Below are positions 48,001-57,155 of a DNA stretch of 64,000 bases, piece after piece; position 1 is the stretch's first letter; every line of letters starts with the position of its first letter. The DNA is from an uncultured Akkermansia sp. Its GTDB lineage: Bacteria; Verrucomicrobiota; Verrucomicrobiia; Verrucomicrobiales; Akkermansiaceae. A model generated the notes under the pieces. That model saw nothing but the letters and a program-made list of their open reading frames with translations, ran no database searches and was not told the DNA's origin. Position numbers and translations under genes: made by a program. The stretch lies in NCBI GenBank assembly GCA_947631435.1, contig CANRLM010000001.1:50178-114177 (forward strand). Reading direction: 5' to 3'.

Positions 48001-51000
48001 TTGGAAGACCACTCCGAATGGCTCCACCATAGCCCAGGCTCTTTTAAACTTCCTCAATAACAAGATCCTGCCGAACAGCGGGAAGATCGGCGCCCTCGTG
48101 CTGCGCAACTCGACCTTGTCGACTTACACCTCGGCTAACCAGGGTGTTCTTGCAAAAGTGGGGAAGATCGTGGTGGAGAGTGGGAGTATGTTCTGGCTTG
48201 GGGTAGATAGTGCGCTGAGTGGCGTTAATTCTCCGGCGCTGGAACTGCACGCCACGGAGGTTGGGGGTTCGCAGGATGACATCACATCGGCGCTGCAGGT
48301 GTTCGAGAACCTCAATAACGCTACGATCAGGAATGCGGTTACGATCGTGGGGGACGAAGGAGTCAGGAACGGTGTTGTGCAGATTGAAACCGCTGGTGCG
48401 AACAACAACGTCACCTTAGCCGGCGCCGTCACGATGGACCCCTCGGTCACCTTGCGTAAGACGGGGCCCGGTCGGCTGACCATCACCGGCACCATCACGG
48501 CGGAGTCGGGAACGACGATAGACCTGCAGGCGGGAGGGTTGACGCTGGGCTCGATCTTTGCCGGGAAGGTCAGGGTAGGAGAAGGGTTGACCATGACTTT
48601 GAACGCGGGGGGAGAGACGGGGCTTGAACTCGCCGGTGGGAGCGCCACGCTGAACGGCACCGGCGGCACGGTGCATTCGATTTCCAAAGCCGGCGAAGGG
48701 AGCAGCACACTCACCCTGGCCGGGAGCGGTACTCTGACCTTTGCCGGGGAGAATGGCGGAGCAGTTGCGGTTGGGGACGGCATCACCTTGTCGCTGACCG
48801 GTGCCGTTGCTTGTGCGGGTGAACTGCAGATCGGCACGGGTGAGAACGGCGCAAAGCTGAGCAGCACGAATTGGACGGACACGAGACTCGGCAGTATGAA
48901 GATCACCCTCACCGGTCTGACGAACGCGGGCGTTGGCTGGGGTGGTTACCAGTTGTTCACCGGGGAGGGAATCAATCTTTCGGAGGCATTGAGAACCGCC
49001 CTCGCGAAGCACCTGCGCACCGATGCGACGAACCGTAATCTGCGGTGTACGGTGGATGCGAACGGACGTGTCTCCTTCGTGCAGCAGGCCGAACTCACGT
49101 GGAATGGAGGGAACAACGGAACGTGGGTCGAGACGGGCGGTCAGCAGGTGTGGAACAATGGGTCAGGAAACGTCGTTTTTGTCTCCGATTCCGATGTCGT
49201 CTTCACGGCGCAGGGGCAGGGAGGCGCCACGAAGACCGTTATCGTATCCGGAGCTGTGCACGCACGGGACTTTTACGTGGGCAGGGAGAATGGCTTCCAG
49301 GCCGGAAGGGATGTCCTGAACGGCGCATTCTATACTTTCAACAGCGGCGATGCGGAAGGTACAACCGTCGACTTCTGGGGCGACCTGGTCCTGGCGGGCA
49401 CGTACACCTCCGGCGGCGAAGAGTTGACCAGCAAGGTCGTGTTCAACACATCGGTTCAGCTCTCCGGCGAGGCCACCCAGACTATCACCGGCGGTGAGGT
49501 GGAGTTCAGGGAAGGCGTTTCGGCTGCCCGGGGGATCAACGTGAAAGGCAGCAAGGTGGTGGTACGTGTTGAGAAAGGAGAAACAGAAGAGCAAAATGTG
49601 GCAGGCGCTTTCGGCGGCGGCATCTCGCTGGATGAGGGAAGCACGTTTGTGGTGGACGGCACCACAAGCGAGGGAGTGAAAGGCGCGGTAACCGCATCGC
49701 TCATCACCGGGAAGATCAACGGTGGCGCGACGGCGGAGAAACGGGGGCACGGGGTCTTGGTGATGAAGAGTATTCAGGAGGATGGGGTTAGTACCGCCAT
49801 GATGAATCTTTTGGGCAACATCCTCGACGGCACCGGGAATCAAGATGCGACCTCCAGAAGGGTGGATGTCCTGAAGCTGGAAGATACTGTCCTGGAGATC
49901 GGGGCCGGCGCCTATCGGCGGGTATTTACCGCCTTCGACAAATTAGTGGTCGATGAACAGAGCAGAATCAGGGTAGGCGCTCCTGCTCCGATGGTGTACA
50001 TTTCTGCTCTGGAATTTTACGGTGCGGACGACCATGTGTCCCTGACGAACTGGAATGCAGCGGGTAACTATGCCTTTACGCTGGGCTGCGATACCACCCT
50101 GAAGGGGGACAGCGCCGTGGGCATAGAAGCTCTGGCCGCGATCACCCTGTCCGGCAATCTCATCATGGAGGGAAGCGATGCTGAGCAGAACAACGGCAGC
50201 ATCCGTAAGACAGGGGATGGCATGCTGACCATCAGCGGCGACATCACGGCGGGCGAGGATGCGGAGATCGATCTTCAGGCCGGGGGATTGACGCTGAACT
50301 CTGTCTTCGATGGGACAGTGAGGATAGGGGAGGGGCTGACCTTCACCCTGAACGAGGGAGCGGCGACAGCGATTGAACTTGCCGGGGCGCAAACCACGCT
50401 GAACGGCACCGGCGGCACGGTGTATTCATTCTCCAGATCCGGCAGCGGGGAAAGGGAACTCGCCCTGACCGGCAGCGGGGTTCTGACCTTTGCCGGCAAG
50501 ACGGGTGGCGGGGCAGTCGCGCTCGGCGATGGCATCAACCTGGTGCTGGGCAGCGAGGGGAGTTACAGCGGGGAGCTGGAGCTGGACGCGCGTACGGAGG
50601 CAGGATGGGGCAAGCGCCTGCTGCTCGGGGAGGGGATGAACGTTCCGGAGGCTCTCGGCGACCTGACGATTGATATTCTGGTCAATTTTGAGAATGATGG
50701 TACGACTGTGGCGGATCAGCTGAGGTTGAACGATGGGCTGGGCGTGCAAATTTTCGGCGGAGCCATCCAGGATGAAGAGGTTCGGCAGGATCTCGTGAAG
50801 CAGCTCCGATTGATAGGACAGGATGGAGTGACGCTGGATCCCTCTCTGCACCTGGTCATTTCGAGCGATGGTGTGGTGTGCCTGGCTCGCAATGAGAAGG
50901 CGGAGTTGCTCTGGCAGGGCGGCGAGGACGCCGTCTGGAAGACCCGTGGGGCAACGAGGTGGACCAATCAGAAGCCGAGCGACGATATCTTTGTTGAGGA

Positions 51001-54000
51001 GGACCATGTGACATTTGCCGCGATTGAGGGGCAGAGCGGGACCATCACAGTGCCGGTGGACGGCAGGGTGGAGCCGACGAGCGTCACCGTGAGGGGAGCG
51101 TCGTACGCCTTTACTCCTTACGATGAGGGCGGGTCGATCGTGACTGAGACATTCTCTCTTCTCGAGGGAGCCGAGGCTGAGCTCGGGGTTCCGACCACGA
51201 TCGGGACGCTGGCAGCGGGGGACGGCGAGGGTCATCTGATCATCGACACGGAGGGGGCGGGCGCCGTCACGATCAAAGACGGGAAGAACTTCTCGGGCAG
51301 GATCACGCTGGAGAAGAGCAACGAGCTTGTGATGGATGGCACCTGGACCCCGAGGACGCGTGTGGAGATCGGGAACACGTCGCGCGTCACTCTGCAGGGG
51401 GATAAGGGCGAGCTCGGAGTCGTGGGATTGGTGCCCGGCACGGATACCGGGAGCGTCTTTTTGAAACCGGGAGCGAAGTGGAAGTTTGGGCTGAGTGTCC
51501 TCAGAGGGCAGGAGATGATCATAGGCGGCAGCAAAGAAGAGGAAAGCGGGGAGGTGACCTTCACGCGGGATGGGGAGATATCCGGGGGGACGCTGGGGCT
51601 CAACGCCGGCATCTACCGAGGGGATCTGACGTTGACCATGACGGGGGCCGAGGCTAAGAGCGGGGTGAAGATCCGACTGGGCGACAAGGTGGAGATCGGG
51701 CGTGGGGATCTGACGCTGTGGTTTGCGGTGGCGGATGCAGAGGCGGTTGACAAGGTGACGGATGGATGGACGTATCTGCTGTTCAGCAAGATGAATGAGA
51801 GCGATTTCAAGACATTGAAAGCGCATTTGAATCTGGAGGCGGCATCCCCGGAGATACTGAGGGAGAAGGGCGCCAGGTTCTCCCTCCGCGAAGACGGCTG
51901 CGTGGTCGTCGAGCGGACGCGGGCCCGCTACTGGGACGGGGAAGGCGGTTCGCTCCAATGGGGCGGAGACACGGCCCCGTGGACAGATGGGGAGACGCAG
52001 CGGGGGATCATGTGGGACAATGGGTTGACCGTGCATGAGGTGCATTTCACGGCCGGGGATGGCGAGTACGACGTCAACCTGGTGGATCCCGAGCTGGAGG
52101 CGGAGGACCTGTTCATCGAGGGGTCTGCGAAGAGCTACACTTTCTCCGGCAATTCCACGCTGACGCTCGAGAAAATCCTCTACGGGGAAGGGACGACGAC
52201 CGATCTGCTGGTGGGGAGCGACTCTGCGGAGGAAGGGGAAACGACGACGCTGACCGTGATCGGCACGGCCACGGTGGGAGGAAGCCTGACGGTGAAAAAC
52301 CGTGGCGTGGTGTCCTTCGGCACGTACAGCACGGTGGAGAAAAATATCACGGTGCAGGCAGGAGGAAAATTCACCGCGGAGAAGGGGCTCACCGTGGGTG
52401 AGGACCTGGCGGTGCAGGGAGAAGCCTCCCTCGCCGATGCCGTGGTGAACGGCGATGTGAGTGTGCGGCAGGGCGGGAAGCTGGCGTCTGCCGGCACGCT
52501 GGAGGTGAGTGGTGATGTGAGCGTCGAAAGGGGAGCTGCTCTGACATCTAACGCTGCGCTGGCGGCGGCGGAGCTGGAAGTGGAGGGGAATGTGACCCTG
52601 AACGCCGGCGGGAACGTGTTCGGGGAGACCTCTCTTGAAGCCGGCGGTTCCCTGAAGACGGGAGGGGAACTGAGCATCGGTCGCATGAACGCCGACGGCG
52701 GCAGTCTCGAGGTGATGGAGGATGGGAAGCTGACGATCGGGGGCTGGATCGGCAGTTTGAAGACTCTGACCCTGAATAACGGGGCGGCGTTGGCGATCAA
52801 TCAGATGCCGTGGGAGACGGAGGAGGAGAAGGTGTTGGGGTTGGGGATGGTGAGTCTCAGCGGGCGATCCGATCTCACGTTTGCCGCATTGCAGAACACG
52901 ACTGACGGGCTGAAGCTGAAGGCAGACGGCTGGAAGGGAGAGGGAAATCTGGTGGTGCATCTCCTGGAGAATTTCCTATTTGAGGTGGCCAGCGACGATG
53001 AGCATGAAAGGACGTACCAGTTGTTTGACGTCGAGGAGGAGGGACTCTGGAACGTCAGGATCGCCGACGAGGCGGGGTACAAGATTACCTTTGACAAGAG
53101 CAGGGGAACGATCACGGTGAAGGAAATTCTGCCGGATGTGGATCCGGACAGGGTATACGTCAGCTCCGAGGATAACGGAGGGCACGTCGGCACGGACTGG
53201 AAGAAGCGGAACGAGGATGACAACATCTACTTCGATGTGGCGTACTACGGGGCGATCGAGATCGACCATGACACCACGATTGACCTCACCGGAGAGCAGC
53301 GCCCGGTGCATGCATTCGGGGAAACCGGGCTGGTGATGCATAACGTGTTCGGCAATGATTCCCGCGTGACTCTTTCCGTGAAGGGCGACGAGCAGAACGA
53401 CATCGTGACCCTGCAGAATTGGGAGAGTAAGGAGCAGAGCGTCTACCGCGGTAAGCTGCTGGTGGAGAACGCGAAATTGCGTATCGACCACGGGCGGCGG
53501 GACGAGGAAGGGAATTTTAACCCGGTGACAGCCGCCACTGTGACCTCGAAGATGATGGGGAAACTCGACCTCAGCCGGGGGCTGGGGCTGGAGATGGTTC
53601 GCGGCGTGCTGGAACTGAATGCGAATGAGAACGACCTCGGCAGCAACGGAGTCTTGTTCCGGCGCAACCTGGAGGCTCAGCTGCTCCTGCGAGGGGGCTC
53701 GACGAGTGTGGCGGGTGAGCTCCGGATCGACTCTGAAGAGGCCGGCACAACCCCCGAGGGACGCGCAGAGCACATCGCCCTCCGGGACGGGGCGCGTCTG
53801 ACGCTGGGCGCTGTTTCGAAGGATGACGAAACTCCGGCGCCGGAAACTGTGGTGCGCGGCGGAATGGTGATCGGCAATGCGACCGGAGAAACGGAACCCG
53901 GCGCGGAAGAGGTGTTCGCGCAGGGGAGGGTCACAATTGAGCAGGATGCGCGTGTGACGGGCGTACACCTGTCTCTCGGCAGCGACGCGGAGCTGAGTTG

Positions 54001-55849
54001 GATGAATGACTCGTCGGCGGCTCTCGCTGAGCAGGATGTGATTTACGGACTCTCCGCGGCGGGCGCCAGGGTTCGCGGGGATAAGGAGTTCGGCATCCGG
54101 GTGGCGCTGAAGGACCACGTGAGCAGTGGAACGGATTTCAGCGAATACACCGGCAAGATGACGATTCTCGAAAGCGAGAACACCCAGAAATTTGTCGGAG
54201 TAACCAGCGGCAGCGGATGGAACATGGATGTGGAATCCGGTGGCAGGGTGGAGTTCGACGTGCTGGATGGCGACGGGCGGAATGTGACGCTGCAGATGGG
54301 GAATTTGACCCTGAAGTCCGGCGCTATGCTGACCCTGAAATTCGCCATGGAAGGCGAAGGCTCTCCGATGTTGCGCGCGGATGCTCCGGAGGGCGTTGCG
54401 GGTGCTCCGGCGGACGTTGTTGTGTCGTTGCAGACTCTGAATGTGGAGGATGGGGCGAAGCTGATTCTCTCTCCGACCTCGTTCTTCTCTCCGACAGAAT
54501 CGTCTTACAGGCTGGGCACGGTGGACAACGTGACGCTTTCTGCGCTCGGCGAGACGAATGAGATTACTCCGGAGATTTCGGGGGCGAAGTTCTGGCACGT
54601 GGGTGATGCGAAGTTGCGGTTGGAAGGCAACGACCTCCTGCTTGTTGTCACTCCCAACGATCGGAACAAGATACTCGAGAAGTTGAGGCCCGATGCTTCT
54701 CCGAATGCCAGAGCCGGCGCAGAGGCCGTCTGGGATGTCACCGCGTCACAGAATGAACGCATCAAGCGCGATCTCAGTGACCCGAATTCCGACCTTGCCA
54801 GGCTGGCGGACGATACCGACCTGCGCATGATATCCTCTGATGCGAAGGGACTGGAGAAGTTGATGGCGAGCGCTATCGGCTCCAGCTTCGTCGGCGTGGC
54901 TCCGGCGTTCGGCCAGGATATGCACCGCCAGCTCTCCGCTATCCGCAACCGCACCGCATCGATGGGCACGGAGGTCGGTCTGGTGGATGATGCCGATGAC
55001 CTGCCCCTCTGGCACGCGTGGATCAACGCTGAGAGCGGCTACCATGAGCTGGATGACGATGGATTCCAGCCCGGCTACCGCCTCAATGGCTGGGGCGGCA
55101 CCGTCGGTATGGATGCCGATATCTCCTTCAAAACCACCGTCGGCCTCGCCCTGAGCGCCATGTACAACGACCTCAAGTCCGGCGCTGCCGACAGCATGAC
55201 CAGCGATCTGGATACCTACTACCTCAGCGCTTTCCTGCGCCGCATGAGCGGGCGCTGGTCTCACACCCTCGTGTTGAGCGTCGGCATGGCTACTCTCGAC
55301 AGTGAGCGTACCGTGGCTCTCACCGGCGGCTCCTACACCGCGAAGGGCGATACGGATGGCTACGCACTGGGAGCCCTTTACGAGTTCGGCTACACTCACG
55401 GAGGGAATCCGGAGCGCGCCGGGGCGCTGCAATCCGTCTTCAACGTGGAGTTCCGCCATGTTTCGCTCGGTGGTTTCGACGAGGGAGGAACTTCCGCCGC
55501 CCTGCATGTGGACGATATGGAGCAGACGGTCGTCACCTTCGGCGCCGGTCTCCGCTACCAGCGCTTCGTGGGCACCAAAGCGGTGAATCGTTCCGCTCTC
55601 TTTGAGCTGCGCGCTCTCGCCAAGGTGGATGCCGGAGATACCCGCGGAGAAGTCGTTACTAACTTCCTGGATGCCGCTTACAAGGCTCGCCTCCGCGGTG
55701 CGGAGATCGGGCGCGTGGGGGCTGAGGTCGGCGCCGGCGTCACGGTTCCTGTCAGCAAGCGGGGCTCGGTGTTCGTCGATGGCTCTGTCGAGCTGCGCAG
55801 TGGCTACACTTCCTTCGACGCCTCAGCGGGGTATAGAATCAATTTCTGA
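42026..55849 (+). CDS. Giant autotransporter 3: paralog of giant 2 with a different N-terminal domain
   Basis: MRLHLPSGLRKALLSCLAALAVVLPSTLSSASL signal peptide; module starts near 43486, 45463, 47318, 49093, 50907; C-terminal region from 51926 colinear with giant 2; ends FDASAGYRINF*. Confidence 0.93.
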   Translation: MRLHLPSGLRKALLSCLAALAVVLPSTLSSASLSAGALAALALAQQRAEARGTASTHTSGDGERNYAGYIIDIRRASSGQFHESTFHEEGTTGAQEESFGGRTRSYINTDGNHVEEGNQEYWLNTFTNVDRGVNGSTYGHTLRLGKENFGDIEDKTYTYMFGPFLLGGLIVEAHEGVTYTISGDSNSDRTIILESGAADVDVRFTIGSNMTFGCGSYSKDVNVNSNTTFEVARGKTLSWGSSGQGYALNVADNKTLTIQKFGEGEGRGTVSARLLKLGGGGAKAVLGDDVEVIFGGIVTEGDNPAGTLEMGSSTLTLGGAATLSALEIGDSKTASIVLQNADASLSISSIRATEGSTTGGNLTISGTGESRPFTFRETTLAGGTLTLGAGFTYGGELRIQIGGGGESVGGHLGKDSEWNALGSLRITITGLGDVEENWSYQLITGDNVNLTEEAQASLNRRFSTDGTDPSLRCSINASGVITFQEMGLTWQGGAGAVWKADGGSDVWEKEVDGTQQTVPFVTESDVTFETISGVSKQDVPVSGRVSVRSIFVGQADSGNGVQNGVFYTFNPHNGEEGATVDFWGDIILAGTYGDEASPSKAVFNTDIIFSGWGQTIKGGEVEFGGDVKASTDSVVVAGDARVVFSPGEGKRVNLTTGVIVAEGGAAVVDATSAKYETSEDGADITDTFTFAGGFSLVEGSELVIDGTTAEGGKTTVESGLFSADSGKINGSATASAPGHGTLTLRNVDLTAEGTKALLSDLLCEASSSPSAFKVIDELRVEAASVTVGDAETTAGFTSTGSVAIGAGGSLIIQMEEPQEQEPLVQASSDQDSPVQEPPAPAPGPFNQEQAPTISLENDGTLATYDWNDGKNHQVEVSARITLSGENGSSAFIKSGGDAADDKSTTLTLTGEMDMEGKTVKKTGMGVLALGGTIHADENSKFDIQEGTLSLLSAFDGTLSLRNGATLTLNTGVAANVELNNGANGATSTLNAAGGTVRSLSLKDGEAAGELTLAGEGALTFAKEDGSAVELAAGTSLVLGGGVAYAGELSIAVEGEGATENGSVKLKVGEGLTGLNTLRIDLAGLSEATPESWEGYELFASAGDTSPLNLNEELRTALERNLKSDALRRYRLKLAADGAITLVEVSALTWNGGAGATWTTSGGGEVWSSGEDAQPVAFAAESDVLFTALDGNATQTVTVSGSVSVRDIFFGAENGVAENAGGEEVEVQNGVFYTFNPSAGGAAKVDFWGDMIFAGTYGDEASPSKAVFNTDVTLSGWGQTIGGGEVEFQGNVKAGNDRVTVAGNTTVTFSPGEGMSVDFRGGLTVAATGAVVVDVTSGHGTYDFGDGFTLASNAELVIDGTTVEGGKTNSVDGETISRGKINSGAAPGNRGYGTLVLRGVDIGGESAEAFLVNLLCDAGTGATAYKIIEGLRLEASSVSVETATMTSVLTSIGAITIGEGSTLTIQDTSAFNKNYSPTISMENGSTLSTHDWDDGAVHNMTVSKQVTLSGEGESAFVIKSGGDASNDGNTTLTLSGGMSMAGKTVRKTGMGVLVVSGAINADADSKFDVQKGTLSLSSAFGGTVSLQNAAALTLGTGGAAKIELGGATATVNAAGGTVRSLSLKEGVTSTELTLTGAGALTFEGEDGGAVELSEGMTLALGNSDTYTGELGIAVAGEGATANGSVRLKVGEELTGIGVLITLTGLSGEIPEDWKGYDLFELPDGYQLSESQMAALERSLNSDYEDHDYRLKTDEKGHVFLTKEVIALSWKGEEGAQWKESDGGNVWTDRETAEDAAYRSNADVIFPRLEGASAPHVSVSGVVHARDVYVGAEDEGDVRNGASYTFNGVEGTGSSVDIFGNIVLAGTHGAAGMETSATFNVPVTFTGSDVNVTGAGTVEFAGGGFSGTGLKIGEGVTVVVSDRESQKNLKKGIVLGKGATLTLDLGVAGEGGTTTRGTVDNNYANTWNLANKVTGEQSGDTWTGSLVLANIDGYWKTTPNGSTIAQALLNFLNNKILPNSGKIGALVLRNSTLSTYTSANQGVLAKVGKIVVESGSMFWLGVDSALSGVNSPALELHATEVGGSQDDITSALQVFENLNNATIRNAVTIVGDEGVRNGVVQIETAGANNNVTLAGAVTMDPSVTLRKTGPGRLTITGTITAESGTTIDLQAGGLTLGSIFAGKVRVGEGLTMTLNAGGETGLELAGGSATLNGTGGTVHSISKAGEGSSTLTLAGSGTLTFAGENGGAVAVGDGITLSLTGAVACAGELQIGTGENGAKLSSTNWTDTRLGSMKITLTGLTNAGVGWGGYQLFTGEGINLSEALRTALAKHLRTDATNRNLRCTVDANGRVSFVQQAELTWNGGNNGTWVETGGQQVWNNGSGNVVFVSDSDVVFTAQGQGGATKTVIVSGAVHARDFYVGRENGFQAGRDVLNGAFYTFNSGDAEGTTVDFWGDLVLAGTYTSGGEELTSKVVFNTSVQLSGEATQTITGGEVEFREGVSAARGINVKGSKVVVRVEKGETEEQNVAGAFGGGISLDEGSTFVVDGTTSEGVKGAVTASLITGKINGGATAEKRGHGVLVMKSIQEDGVSTAMMNLLGNILDGTGNQDATSRRVDVLKLEDTVLEIGAGAYRRVFTAFDKLVVDEQSRIRVGAPAPMVYISALEFYGADDHVSLTNWNAAGNYAFTLGCDTTLKGDSAVGIEALAAITLSGNLIMEGSDAEQNNGSIRKTGDGMLTISGDITAGEDAEIDLQAGGLTLNSVFDGTVRIGEGLTFTLNEGAATAIELAGAQTTLNGTGGTVYSFSRSGSGERELALTGSGVLTFAGKTGGGAVALGDGINLVLGSEGSYSGELELDARTEAGWGKRLLLGEGMNVPEALGDLTIDILVNFENDGTTVADQLRLNDGLGVQIFGGAIQDEEVRQDLVKQLRLIGQDGVTLDPSLHLVISSDGVVCLARNEKAELLWQGGEDAVWKTRGATRWTNQKPSDDIFVEEDHVTFAAIEGQSGTITVPVDGRVEPTSVTVRGASYAFTPYDEGGSIVTETFSLLEGAEAELGVPTTIGTLAAGDGEGHLIIDTEGAGAVTIKDGKNFSGRITLEKSNELVMDGTWTPRTRVEIGNTSRVTLQGDKGELGVVGLVPGTDTGSVFLKPGAKWKFGLSVLRGQEMIIGGSKEEESGEVTFTRDGEISGGTLGLNAGIYRGDLTLTMTGAEAKSGVKIRLGDKVEIGRGDLTLWFAVADAEAVDKVTDGWTYLLFSKMNESDFKTLKAHLNLEAASPEILREKGARFSLREDGCVVVERTRARYWDGEGGSLQWGGDTAPWTDGETQRGIMWDNGLTVHEVHFTAGDGEYDVNLVDPELEAEDLFIEGSAKSYTFSGNSTLTLEKILYGEGTTTDLLVGSDSAEEGETTTLTVIGTATVGGSLTVKNRGVVSFGTYSTVEKNITVQAGGKFTAEKGLTVGEDLAVQGEASLADAVVNGDVSVRQGGKLASAGTLEVSGDVSVERGAALTSNAALAAAELEVEGNVTLNAGGNVFGETSLEAGGSLKTGGELSIGRMNADGGSLEVMEDGKLTIGGWIGSLKTLTLNNGAALAINQMPWETEEEKVLGLGMVSLSGRSDLTFAALQNTTDGLKLKADGWKGEGNLVVHLLENFLFEVASDDEHERTYQLFDVEEEGLWNVRIADEAGYKITFDKSRGTITVKEILPDVDPDRVYVSSEDNGGHVGTDWKKRNEDDNIYFDVAYYGAIEIDHDTTIDLTGEQRPVHAFGETGLVMHNVFGNDSRVTLSVKGDEQNDIVTLQNWESKEQSVYRGKLLVENAKLRIDHGRRDEEGNFNPVTAATVTSKMMGKLDLSRGLGLEMVRGVLELNANENDLGSNGVLFRRNLEAQLLLRGGSTSVAGELRIDSEEAGTTPEGRAEHIALRDGARLTLGAVSKDDETPAPETVVRGGMVIGNATGETEPGAEEVFAQGRVTIEQDARVTGVHLSLGSDAELSWMNDSSAALAEQDVIYGLSAAGARVRGDKEFGIRVALKDHVSSGTDFSEYTGKMTILESENTQKFVGVTSGSGWNMDVESGGRVEFDVLDGDGRNVTLQMGNLTLKSGAMLTLKFAMEGEGSPMLRADAPEGVAGAPADVVVSLQTLNVEDGAKLILSPTSFFSPTESSYRLGTVDNVTLSALGETNEITPEISGAKFWHVGDAKLRLEGNDLLLVVTPNDRNKILEKLRPDASPNARAGAEAVWDVTASQNERIKRDLSDPNSDLARLADDTDLRMISSDAKGLEKLMASAIGSSFVGVAPAFGQDMHRQLSAIRNRTASMGTEVGLVDDADDLPLWHAWINAESGYHELDDDGFQPGYRLNGWGGTVGMDADISFKTTVGLALSAMYNDLKSGAADSMTSDLDTYYLSAFLRRMSGRWSHTLVLSVGMATLDSERTVALTGGSYTAKGDTDGYALGALYEFGYTHGGNPERAGALQSVFNVEFRHVSLGGFDEGGTSAALHVDDMEQTVVTFGAGLRYQRFVGTKAVNRSALFELRALAKVDAGDTRGEVVTNFLDAAYKARLRGAEIGRVGAEVGAGVTVPVSKRGSVFVDGSVELRSGYTSFDASAGYRINF

Positions 55850-55851
55850 AG

Positions 55852-55950
55852 CACGAAAAACGAGTTGCGAAGCATTGGGATAGCGCGCTTGCGCGCGTTT
55901 CCTCGGGGCGGTGGCGAGGTCGAATTTCCGATTCACTACGTGCTTCTTTT
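55852..55950. repeat. R1, copy g
   Basis: GCACGAAAAACGAGTTGCGAAGCATTGGGATAGCGCGCTTGCGCGCGTTTCCTCGGGGCGGTGGCGAGGTCGAATTTCCGATTCACTACGTGC. Confidence 0.7.
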
Positions 55951-55996
55951 GGGGGATTCTGCCCTGCGAATTCTGAAGTGAGGGCAGTTTTCCTTC

Positions 55997-56025
55997 TTGA
56001 AATGCGTGGGGGAAAGGAATAGAAT
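55997..56025 (+). promoter_or_regulatory. Predicted promoter TTGAAA-17 nt-TAGAAT, start codon 7 nt downstream
   Basis: TTGAAA 55997-56002; TAGAAT 56020-56025; ATG 56033. Confidence 0.6.
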
Positions 56026-56032
56026 CCCCACG

Positions 56033-57151
56033 ATGCAACCGCAGGACCCAACGCAACAAGCGCTCACGGGGCGATCGGGACTCGCCGCAGGCGAAGGAGC
56101 CCGGGCTTTGCTCACTGCAGCGGCGGCTTTTGTCGTGCTCTTCGGGTTGAAATACACAAGCGAGATCACCATCCCGATCGTTCTCTCTTCCTTCCTGGCC
56201 ATCATCAGCTATCCCATGACGGCGGCTCTGCGCCGCTACATCCGGCTTCCACACTGGATGGCAGTGACGTGCACGGTGGTTCTGGACATGGGAATCATCT
56301 ACGGGTTGATCAACCTGATCAAGTTTCTGGCGGCGGATGTGAAGAGCACGCTGCAGGGGGACTTTCTGCGGCACGTCGGGGAAAAATACGACGCGTTCCT
56401 GCAGTGGATGGACCGGCTGAGCATCGGGGAATACGCGCATTCTCTGCTGGATTCGCCGCTCTCCCTGATCAACCCTCAGCAGCTCATCTCCCTCTCCCAA
56501 TCCCTCACCGGGCGCGTTCTTTCCTTCATGTCGATCACGACGCTTGTCCTCGTCCTCATGACCTTCATTCTCGGCGAAGCGCCCCTCTTCCGCCGCAACT
56601 TTGAGCGCCTTCCCAACAGCATCCAGGGCAAAGGCAAGATAATCGACGCCCTTCGTGGCATGCAGAAGTACCTTATCATCAAGACTCTCGCGAGTGTGAG
56701 CACGGGGTTGCTGGCGTGGTTGCTCTGCCATGCCATGCAGATACCCTTTGCCTTTCTGTGGGGGTTTGTGGCATGCGTGCTCAATTACATACCGACCATC
56801 GGTTCCATCGTGGCGGCAATACCGCCCATACTGCTCGCGCTGGTGCTGAAGGATTGGGGGAGCATGCTGGTCGTGACGGGGGGATATCTGGCGATCAACT
56901 TCGCCATCGGCAACTGCATCGAGCCACTCTTCCTCGGCAAACAATTCGGCATAGCCACGACGGTGGTTCTCTTTTCCGTGCTGATCTGGGGCTGGGTGTG
57001 GGGTCCCATTGGCATGCTTCTTGCCGTTCCCTTTACCGTGCTCACCAAGCTTGCTCTTGAGAATTCCGTAGATCTTCATTGGGTGGCCACCTTCATCGAT
57101 GACAACCCCGCGGCTGCGCCGCCGTCTTCCTCAGAAACACCGAATCATTGA
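56033..57151 (+). CDS. AI-2E/YdiK-family permease-like membrane protein (listed ORF starts 55997)
   Basis: Multiple TM segments; ...KYLIIKTLASVSTGLLAWLLCHAMQIPFAFLWGFVACVLNYIPTIGSIVAAIPPILLALV...NFAIGNCIEPLFLGKQFGIATTVVLFSVLIWGWVWGPIGMLLAVPFT. Confidence 0.9.
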   Translation: MQPQDPTQQALTGRSGLAAGEGARALLTAAAAFVVLFGLKYTSEITIPIVLSSFLAIISYPMTAALRRYIRLPHWMAVTCTVVLDMGIIYGLINLIKFLAADVKSTLQGDFLRHVGEKYDAFLQWMDRLSIGEYAHSLLDSPLSLINPQQLISLSQSLTGRVLSFMSITTLVLVLMTFILGEAPLFRRNFERLPNSIQGKGKIIDALRGMQKYLIIKTLASVSTGLLAWLLCHAMQIPFAFLWGFVACVLNYIPTIGSIVAAIPPILLALVLKDWGSMLVVTGGYLAINFAIGNCIEPLFLGKQFGIATTVVLFSVLIWGWVWGPIGMLLAVPFTVLTKLALENSVDLHWVATFIDDNPAAAPPSSSETPNH

Positions 57152-57155
57152 ACCT

